The position numbers were made by a program, and so were the translations under genes. The notes under the pieces are model-generated. The model searched no databases. It was not told the origin of the DNA and was given only the letters and a program-made list of their open reading frames with translations. Shown in pieces: positions 1-4,544 of a stretch of DNA of 5,364 bases (the stretch's first letter is position 1; each line of letters opens with the position of its first letter). The stretch is from an uncultured Lachnospiraceae bacterium (GTDB taxonomy: Bacteria > Bacillota > Clostridia > Lachnospirales > Lachnospiraceae), in NCBI GenBank assembly GCA_910577735.1, contig CAJTOO010000081.1:1-5364 (forward strand), written 5' to 3'.

Positions 1-222
1 CTCAAACTCATATAACGTTAGTTTTATTTCCTGACCATTTTTCTCTGCATTTCGTTTCAGGGGATTGATTATTAATTTTCCAAAATCAAGTATTTCATCA
101 TTCAGAACCATGTCCCGTATCTGAAATTCTGGCTGCATTCTGATTATTTGCATTATCTCATGCAGGATGTGTTCTTCTGAATTGGAAAAAGATAAAATTA
201 CTATTTTGCCAATAGGTATCAC
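1..222 (-). CDS. Receiver-less winged-helix (OmpR/PhoB-type) DNA-binding protein, 3' end cut by window edge
   Basis: An open frame of 74 codons runs from a GTG at 222-220 to the window edge with no stop, so the C-terminal part is missing. Residues about 46-74 (from DFGKLIINP to the final LTLYEFE) match the start of the OmpR/PhoB C-terminal winged-helix domain: the small N-terminal beta sheet followed by the 'LT..EFE' motif that opens the first helix. The DNA-recognition helix lies outside the window. Only about 44 residues precede this domain, against about 120 for a normal receiver. They look like one beta strand (IVILSF) and one helix (EEHILHEIMQIIRMQ), with no room for a complete phospho-acceptor pocket. 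The GTG start is favoured by an AAGGAAAG site 6 bases upstream; no in-frame ATG lies nearer. It sits 59 bases after the ATPase gene with no terminator between, so cotranscription is likely. The expected role is transcriptional control of this locus (inference). The domain call is fairly sure; full length and target are unknown. Confidence 0.72.
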   Translation of the reverse strand, partial: MIPIGKIVILSFSNSEEHILHEIMQIIRMQPEFQIRDMVLNDEILDFGKLIINPLKRNAEKNGQEIKLTLYEFE

Positions 223-228
223 GCCCTT

Positions 229-236
229 CTTTCCTT
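229..236 (-). promoter_or_regulatory. Ribosome binding site that fixes the GTG start of the winged-helix gene
   Basis: On the minus strand, AAGGAAAG lies 6 bases before the GTG at 222. A second purine run, GAAGGG at 229-224, is too close to the start to be the main site. This supports GTG as the initiation codon, because the frame has no ATG until well inside the N-terminal helix. Confidence 0.55.
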
Positions 237-253
237 AAATTTTTTCTTAAATT
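230..253 (-). repeat. Two tandem 12-bp units upstream of the winged-helix gene
   Basis: Read on the minus strand, AATTTAAGAAAA (253-242) is followed directly by AATTTAAGGAAA (241-230), with one mismatch in 12. The second unit supplies the gene's Shine-Dalgarno sequence. It may be a local duplication of the ribosome-binding region or a direct-repeat binding site; the sequence alone does not decide. Confidence 0.6.
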
Positions 254-280
254 GCATTGTCTGAATAACCGGCACATTCC

Positions 281-310
281 ATTATACCAGTCTTCCATAT
301 TCCATCTCAT
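281..310 (-). promoter_or_regulatory. Candidate extended -10 promoter overlapping the ATPase stop codon
   Basis: The minus strand reads TGGTATAAT at 289-281, a perfect -10 hexamer (286-281) preceded by the extended -10 TGn motif. A 4-of-6 match to the -35 consensus (ATGAGA, 310-305) lies 18 bases upstream. The last two codons and the TAA stop of the ATPase gene are embedded in the motif. It would start a transcript near 274 for the winged-helix gene, in addition to read-through from the operon. TATAAT can arise by chance in such DNA, so this is a candidate only. Confidence 0.4.
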
Positions 311-914
311 ATACCGTATCGCACAAAACCTCTATATCCTCTTTATTATGGCTGGCAAGTATGACGGTTTTCCCTTCTTTCTTTAATCCCAAAAGAATAT
401 CCCGCACATCGTTTACCCCCTGATTGTCCAGTCCGTTCATTGGCTCATCCAAAATCAAAATATCCGGGTTTTCCATAATTGCCTGGGCAATACCGAGCCT
501 CTGCCTCATACCAAGGGAATATTTTCCAACTTTTTTGCGGCTGTCGGGATCTAAGCCTACCCGTTCCATGCTCTCCCTGATTTGCTCCCTGCCTATCAGT
601 TTACGGATAGATGCCAAATATTCCAGATTTTTGTATCCCGTGTATCTGCTTAAAAATCCGGGATTTTCAATAATAATTCCCATATTTTCTGCAAAATCAA
701 TATCTTTTCCGATCTCCTTTTCCTCCACTACAACCCTTCCGCCTGTCGGTTTTAAATATCCAATCATCGTTTTGAACAGAACAGTCTTACCGGAACCATT
801 CCTTCCTATAATCCCATATATTTTTCCTTTTTCAAAACTGATGTTAATACGGTCGAGTGCAATGACTTCTCCAAACCTTTTTGTTACATTCTCCACACGG
901 ATTGCTTCTGCCAT
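282..914 (-). CDS. ABC transporter ATP-binding protein, BcrA/LanF-like (peptide or bacteriocin export/immunity type)
   Basis: This is the ATP-hydrolysing subunit that would drive the three permeases encoded upstream, on the inner face of the membrane. With the ATG at 914 the protein has 210 residues, short for the class. Motifs in order: A-loop aromatic F14, Walker A GRNGSGKT (37-44), signature YSLGMRQR (132-139), Walker B ILILDEP (152-158), D-loop GLD (161-163) and switch histidine H189. All catalytic elements are intact. The Q-loop position carries Glu (E83 in GIIIENPGF) instead of Gln, as described for lantibiotic-immunity ATPases (the 'E-loop'). Of two possible starts, the TTG at 938 has no good ribosome site, whereas the ATG at 914 follows AAGGGAAGG by 9 bases. 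It is the fifth gene of the lipoprotein-permease operon, 20 bases after the third permease. The ATPase call is firm; the peptide substrate is inferred. Confidence 0.93.
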   Translation of the reverse strand: MAEAIRVENVTKRFGEVIALDRINISFEKGKIYGIIGRNGSGKTVLFKTMIGYLKPTGGRVVVEEKEIGKDIDFAENMGIIIENPGFLSRYTGYKNLEYLASIRKLIGREQIRESMERVGLDPDSRKKVGKYSLGMRQRLGIAQAIMENPDILILDEPMNGLDNQGVNDVRDILLGLKKEGKTVILASHNKEDIEVLCDTVYEMEYGRLV

Positions 915-923
915 ATTCGCAAA

Positions 924-932
924 CCTTCCCTT
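924..932 (-). promoter_or_regulatory. Ribosome binding site that decides the ATPase start
   Basis: AAGGGAAGG on the minus strand ends 9 bases before the ATG at 914. The competing in-frame TTG at 938, which overlaps the preceding gene's TGA, lies upstream of this site and so cannot use it. The ATG start removes eight non-conserved residues before the ABC domain. Confidence 0.7.
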
Positions 933-934
933 CT

Positions 935-1564
935 TCAAATATAATCTGTTTCTTTTTTCAAATATTCCCGCCCGACAGCAAAACTGGCTGCCAGCAAAAC
1001 TGCTTCCGTTACAATTATCACTCCGACCGGAAAGCCGCCTGTTTCATTTAAACTGCTTCGCAGATACATCCCCCACATTCCATACATTGCATGGGAAACT
1101 GCGCAAATCCGGCAGCCAATCATAAATGTCATGCCTTCCAACAGGAATAACACCCCCGGAACAAAACGCCTGATGGGGAATAAATCCAATAACACGAAAA
1201 ACGCTGCCATACTGATACTATGAAACAGCCACAAGACACTGATTTTTGCAAGAAACCCTGCGGAAAGTAAAATCAATTTCCCCATAACAATATCGCAGGT
1301 CAAAACAATGAGTAGGAGCAACATTGCCGTCTTTATACCCAATATCACCCTTTTCACAAAATGCTTTGTCCACCAGTCCGAAACTGTTCCATAACGGTAC
1401 AGGGAAAATATTTCCACCTTTCTGTTCCGTTCTGCATAAAAACCCACTGTCAACAGAAAAAAGCCAATCGGCAGAAGCCATTGTCCAAAAGGAATCAGCG
1501 GTATGGCTTCAAAATAATCGGATGGTACTCCTGCAAACAGCCTGATAAACACACTTTCCGACAT
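935..1564 (-). CDS. Third ABC permease subunit, short form (about five membrane segments)
   Basis: A very hydrophobic protein of 209 residues. Likely membrane segments are about 25-43, 73-93, 105-128, 134-156 and 178-198. A cytoplasmic-looking loop after the first segment carries SLYRYGTVSDWW (54-65), which resembles LLYRCGRKRW in the neighbouring permease. This places both in the same loose group of bacteriocin-type ABC-2 permeases. Compared with its neighbour it seems to begin one segment late, giving an odd segment count. No extension is possible without running into the upstream gene, and GGAGGT 9 bases before the ATG supports this start. Its ATG shares one base with the previous stop (TAATG), so translation is probably coupled. 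It presumably forms part of the membrane channel served by the ATPase encoded next. I do not recognise a named family; the permease role rests on topology and context. Confidence 0.75.
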   Translation of the reverse strand: MSESVFIRLFAGVPSDYFEAIPLIPFGQWLLPIGFFLLTVGFYAERNRKVEIFSLYRYGTVSDWWTKHFVKRVILGIKTAMLLLLIVLTCDIVMGKLILLSAGFLAKISVLWLFHSISMAAFFVLLDLFPIRRFVPGVLFLLEGMTFMIGCRICAVSHAMYGMWGMYLRSSLNETGGFPVGVIIVTEAVLLAASFAVGREYLKKETDYI

Positions 1565-2403
1565 TATCCTTCTACCTCCGTTCCCGACTGAAACTCAATT
1601 TTTTTCACAAAAATAGATGATAAAACCATTAAAACCACAATCAGTGCCAAAAACAAAGCGGCAGACTGCCAGTAAGACAATGTCCCATCTATAAAATTTC
1701 CCGGAACTGCCCTTGCCAACAAAGAAGTTTCCGTATAACCGTCCATCATTCGTAAATATCCGGTCAGATGCACCCCTATTACAGCCACCATTCCGGCTAT
1801 TCCCGAAAACAGCAGTGCAGCAGCATATAAAAGCACTCCCATAAAAGCAAGATACAGATAAAGGAACAAAAATGTCACTGCAAATGCCTGTGGAACAGAC
1901 ATGACCTTCATCATCACAAGCCACGGAAATGTAATATTATATTTGGCTCCAATGTTGTTTGTGACATCACGTGCAAGAGAATATACCGGACTGCTCCACA
2001 TATTCCCAACAAACCCAAAAAAACTGCTGATGATTATGGTAAATGCAGCCATAGCCGCAGTATAAAAAAATGCCTGCATCAATATATAGAAAAACATTCC
2101 CATATTCCAACGCTTTCTGCCGCACCGATATAAAAGCAGGTAAATATTCCCTTTCATAAACGGGGCGTCTGCCACTACCAGAAGCCATCCTAAGACCAAA
2201 AACAGCATATTCACATAATGCTGCTCAACCACGCAGAAGGCTTCCAGTATATTGACTGGTTCTCCTGTGTCAGCCGCATACCGCAAAAAACCACTCATCC
2301 AATAGCCCACGATCGCAAATCCCAAAAGATATCCCATGATAACCCTGACGTTTCTTTGCTCCTGCCGAAACATTCCTTTTATGATTACCGCAAAGCTACC
2401 CAT
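1564..2403 (-). CDS. Second ABC permease subunit (six membrane segments)
   Basis: 279 residues with six predicted membrane segments at about 20-40, 64-81, 103-130, 170-195, 196-215 and 247-266, ending in a charged tail. After the second segment comes DAPF..GN followed by LLYRCGRKRW (79-99). I associate this 'DAPF ... R.GR.KW' pattern, from memory, with clostridial ABC-2-like permeases next to peptide-export ATPases. The start is well supported: AGGAGG lies 7 bases before the ATG. The ATG lies inside the 3' end of the preceding permease gene (8-base overlap), implying coupled translation and fixed stoichiometry. It would combine with the other two permeases and the ATPase to move a peptide or lipid-like compound across or out of the membrane. 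The substrate is unknown. An alternative is a membrane protein with a non-transport role, less likely given the adjacent ATPase. Confidence 0.78.
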   Translation of the reverse strand: MGSFAVIIKGMFRQEQRNVRVIMGYLLGFAIVGYWMSGFLRYAADTGEPVNILEAFCVVEQHYVNMLFLVLGWLLVVADAPFMKGNIYLLLYRCGRKRWNMGMFFYILMQAFFYTAAMAAFTIIISSFFGFVGNMWSSPVYSLARDVTNNIGAKYNITFPWLVMMKVMSVPQAFAVTFLFLYLYLAFMGVLLYAAALLFSGIAGMVAVIGVHLTGYLRMMDGYTETSLLARAVPGNFIDGTLSYWQSAALFLALIVVLMVLSSIFVKKIEFQSGTEVEG

Positions 2404-3154
2404 TCCGATACCTCCTCACAAGTCCTGCCATAATGACGGTTGATACGGCAATGATATAGACACATTCTACTCCTGCCGCCAAAGGGTAACTTCCTACATC
2501 ATCTCCCCGAAGAAGAAAGATTGGATTCAGCCATATAATCTGATATAGTGCAATCCACAGGGACTCATATAGTACAAAGGGTGCAATCAGGGCAACATAG
2601 CGGTTTGGAATCCATACTGCAAATGCGAATCCCACAAGCGCCCATACACACCCAAATAAAAAACCGAGAACGGTTTTCCCAATGGCAATGTACCAATCCC
2701 CATATTTGACGATATAGGTAAGAATAATTGTCCCATCCAGCAGTCCCTCGTCCGAGCCTTGCGGCACGCCCGGAACGCCAAGAATATAAGCCATGATACA
2801 GGCAGACGCAATCGGAACTGCCAGCATGACGCCCCCGGACAATGCAACGCTGCATATACGGATTCTTCCAAAGCGTGTCGGGCTCATCCTTGAAAAAATC
2901 ATACGGTAATACCCACTCTGATATTCTTCACAAAAACGAGTCGCATAAGCCAGCACGGGAAAGACAGCCGCAAAAGGCCCAAATCCCGAAGCGCCAAACA
3001 CATTGAACAAAATATAGTAGCTGCTCCGTATACGTCCCGGCGGTGTCCCCGTCACCACCGCAGCCGTCAAAAGCGCTGCCACGGAAGCCATCCCGACAAA
3101 AAAACCCATATTCAGGAAACTTCTTTTCATATCCTTCCAAAAAAATCCATTCAT
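2396..3154 (-). CDS. First ABC permease subunit (ABC-2-like, six membrane segments)
   Basis: 252 residues with six likely membrane segments at about 15-35, 55-72, 103-127, 158-181, 185-205 and 228-246, and a basic C-terminus (RRYRNG). Immediately after the second segment, FCEEYQSGYYRMIFSR (74-89) matches the 'F..E...G..r.i..R' loop typical of ABC-2-type permeases, where it contacts the ATPase. The second segment sits in a Gly/Pro-rich stretch (FGASGFGPFAAVFPV). It begins one base after the lipoprotein stop (TAA-A-ATG), with AAGGTGG 6 bases before the ATG, and its own end overlaps the next permease gene by eight bases. It is clearly different in sequence from the other two permeases, so the complex would be heteromeric. 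Function is inferred from topology, the E...G loop and the downstream ATPase; no substrate is visible. Confidence 0.8.
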   Translation of the reverse strand: MNGFFWKDMKRSFLNMGFFVGMASVAALLTAAVVTGTPPGRIRSSYYILFNVFGASGFGPFAAVFPVLAYATRFCEEYQSGYYRMIFSRMSPTRFGRIRICSVALSGGVMLAVPIASACIMAYILGVPGVPQGSDEGLLDGTIILTYIVKYGDWYIAIGKTVLGFLFGCVWALVGFAFAVWIPNRYVALIAPFVLYESLWIALYQIIWLNPIFLLRGDDVGSYPLAAGVECVYIIAVSTVIMAGLVRRYRNG

Positions 3155-3155
3155 T

Positions 3156-4349
3156 TTATTCCACCTTTATCAATTCTCCCGTCACGGCATCCAGATAGAT
3201 ATTCCACGCCGCGCCGCTCTCGACCGCTTCCTGCCATACTGTATCGCCAGACTCCATTGCATCTATCCTTTCGTTGAGCGGAATGTAGATGTGCCATGCC
3301 GGTGTCAGGATCAGTTCCTTTTCCCGAAGCGTCGGATAATATATAAGCTCTGCCTGCGTCAGTTTTGCCTTGGAATTTCCGAAAAGCATATTATTTTCCA
3401 GATATTTTTCCAAAATATCAGTCACCTGTGAGAACGTCAAAATATTCCCTGTTTCAGACCGTTCCACAATTTTGCCGCAATAATCTTCCAAATTCATCAT
3501 CGCTATGCCGTCCTGCGTAATCCATGCAGTTCCTCTCGGCTGAACCTCCCCAAGCACAACCTGTCCAAACTCTGACGCTACTCCAATCGCTTCATAAGAA
3601 GGCGTGAATGTCAGTTCATAAAATGCGGTTCCGTCAAGCTCATAATACAAAGCCCTGGAAATATGTATTTCTGTAATATCCAATACTGCCAGTTTCTCCA
3701 GAAGAATTTCCTTCGCATGGGAAACGGGAAATTGGGCGGGAGCGGTTTCACTCTCCCTTATAACATCAATTTCCGGAGCTTCTTTATAAATTGCATCACA
3801 GTTCTTTTTTAATATTTCATCCGTATAACTTACAGATGTATTTCTTGCAAGAGATACCTCCTTCTGTCCGTCCGACAAAATCATAAGAGAATCATCACCG
3901 AAATTCATCCATTCAACCGGCTTATCTTCTTCATTCATTTCACTGAACTCTTTTTCCCTCTGCGCAAGATATTCTTCGGTGATGTCCTGAATATTCCCGT
4001 TTTCGCTGTCAAGCAGTTCTTTCAGCTTTTCCGTATCCCAATCGCCCCGTTCCTGCAAAGTCAACGCCAAAACGGCCTGTGGCACGTCAGGAATATCAGC
4101 GCAAATCCAGATACCGTTTTCTTCCGTTCCGACTAATGCATCGTAACCTTCTCCCTGCTCAGAGCCGTCTGGCCCTGCCGTACTTCCGTCAGACTCCTTG
4201 GCCACGATATTCTCCACATCGCCCTCCAAAGAACTTTTTGCATGATAAACATCGCTGTTCCCAGACGCTTGCGGCGCTTTCTGGCACCCTGTCAGTACAC
4301 ATATTCCTAATGCTCCTGCTATCAGTATGCTTGTAATTTTTTTCTTCAT
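3156..4349 (-). CDS. Surface lipoprotein with two similar C-terminal lobes, accessory to the ABC transporter
   Basis: 397 residues. The N-terminus is a classic lipoprotein signal: MKKK, a hydrophobic core (7-19) and the lipobox LTGC with acceptor Cys22, so the mature protein is anchored on the outer face of the membrane. Residues 23-70 are a flexible acidic, Ser/Gly-rich linker. The rest is soluble. A region from about 80-200 precedes two lobes, about 207-300 and 303-397. Each lobe has a helix, then beta strands around a 'YEL.F.P' or 'LILTPAWHIY' segment, and a closing strand after TAW or AAW. The end, YLDAVTGELIKVE, resembles PepSY/YycI-like domains. It may belong to a DUF6034-like lipoprotein family, which I cannot confirm. 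As first gene of the permease-ATPase operon it could bind the substrate or shield the cell, like LanI immunity lipoproteins (inference). A CAGGG site 8 bases before the ATG supports the start. Confidence 0.82.
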   Translation of the reverse strand: MKKKITSILIAGALGICVLTGCQKAPQASGNSDVYHAKSSLEGDVENIVAKESDGSTAGPDGSEQGEGYDALVGTEENGIWICADIPDVPQAVLALTLQERGDWDTEKLKELLDSENGNIQDITEEYLAQREKEFSEMNEEDKPVEWMNFGDDSLMILSDGQKEVSLARNTSVSYTDEILKKNCDAIYKEAPEIDVIRESETAPAQFPVSHAKEILLEKLAVLDITEIHISRALYYELDGTAFYELTFTPSYEAIGVASEFGQVVLGEVQPRGTAWITQDGIAMMNLEDYCGKIVERSETGNILTFSQVTDILEKYLENNMLFGNSKAKLTQAELIYYPTLREKELILTPAWHIYIPLNERIDAMESGDTVWQEAVESGAAWNIYLDAVTGELIKVE

Positions 4350-4409
4350 CTTAATAACCCTGCCTTTCTCTCAACCTGCTTCCTGTAAATTTCCCATCCG
4401 GGTTATAAG
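4350..4409 (-). promoter_or_regulatory. Possible leader hairpin covering the lipoprotein ribosome binding site
   Basis: On the transcript, CTTATAACCC (4409-4400) can pair with GGGTTATTAAG (4360-4350), ten pairs with a single bulged base, enclosing about 39 bases. The 3' arm includes the GGG of the CAGGG ribosome site and ends directly at the ATG. It could limit translation of the first gene. This is a hand-found pairing without energy calculation; the stem is AT-rich apart from three G-C pairs at its inner end. Confidence 0.3.
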
Positions 4410-4411
4410 GG

Positions 4412-4440
4412 ATTATACACTTTTTCATCTTCATTTTTTA
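4412..4440 (-). promoter_or_regulatory. Alternative candidate promoter of the lipoprotein-ABC operon
   Basis: A perfect TATAAT lies at 4417-4412 on the minus strand, with a weak -35 match (TAAAAA, 4440-4435) at 17-base spacing. If used, the transcript would start near 4405 and most of the possible leader stem would be lost. The TATAAT is also one arm of an imperfect inverted repeat (forward GTTATAA-ggg-ATTATAC, 4402-4418). Confidence 0.35.
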
Positions 4441-4454
4441 ATTTCGGCGAAATT
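4440..4454. promoter_or_regulatory. Perfect 15-bp palindrome, candidate operator
   Basis: AATTTCG-G-CGAAATT is a perfect 7-1-7 inverted repeat. It overlaps the downstream half of the TAGAAT -10 element and covers the expected start of transcription near 4445. This is the classic position for a repressor operator. Its CGAAAT half recurs at 4469-4474, exactly 21 bp (two helical turns) upstream. The regulator is unknown. Confidence 0.45.
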
Positions 4455-4487
4455 CTACCATATTTTTCCGAAATCAACCCAGAAATC
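4452..4487 (-). promoter_or_regulatory. Candidate regulated promoter of the lipoprotein-ABC operon with GATTTC direct repeat
   Basis: The minus strand has TGGTAGAAT at 4460-4452: an extended -10 (TGn) with five of six consensus bases. The -35 region at normal spacing is poor (GGGTTG, 4480-4475); a better hexamer, TTGATT (4477-4472), is only 14 bases away. The poor -35 is flanked by two copies of GATTTC (4487-4482 and 4475-4470) with period 12. A weak -35 plus direct repeats is the usual design of promoters activated by OmpR-type winged-helix proteins, and the operon ends with such a gene. Activation by that protein is inference. Confidence 0.4.
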
Positions 4488-4504
4488 TGTTACAAAAAGC
4501 TTTA

Positions 4505-4540
4505 TGAAAAAGCTGCCATAAACATATGACAGCTTTTTCA
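4505..4540 (-). terminator. Rho-independent terminator after the kinase gene
   Basis: TGAAAAAGCTGTCAT (4540-4526) and ATGGCAGCTTTTTCA (4519-4505) form a 15-bp stem with one G-U pair and a 6-base loop. The 3' arm contains TTTTT, and a second TTTTT follows a few bases on. The stem starts four bases after the kinase stop codon. The A-rich opposite arm means it could also work in the plus direction. It separates the kinase transcript from the lipoprotein-ABC operon. Confidence 0.8.
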
Positions 4541-4544
4541 GTGT

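Noticed and set aside
223..281. A terminator between the ATPase and winged-helix genes
   Set aside because: No stem followed by a T-run on the minus strand could be found in the spacer, so read-through is the simpler reading.
915..938. TTG at 938 as the ATPase start, overlapping the preceding stop
   Set aside because: No Shine-Dalgarno sequence precedes it, whereas the ATG at 914 has AAGGGAAGG at good spacing and lies directly before the conserved domain.
424..1125. A 233-codon plus-strand open frame
   Set aside because: It lies antisense to the ATPase gene and the end of the third permease, both with clear motifs or topology. Its product is rich in Ser/Pro/Ile/Leu without any domain, as expected for a shadow frame.
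4079..4521. Two plus-strand frames (4079-4336 and 4327-4521) over the lipoprotein 5' end and its promoter region
   Set aside because: The first is antisense to the lipoprotein signal and linker. The second crosses the promoter region and the start of the terminator, has no convincing ribosome site, and shows no recognisable features.
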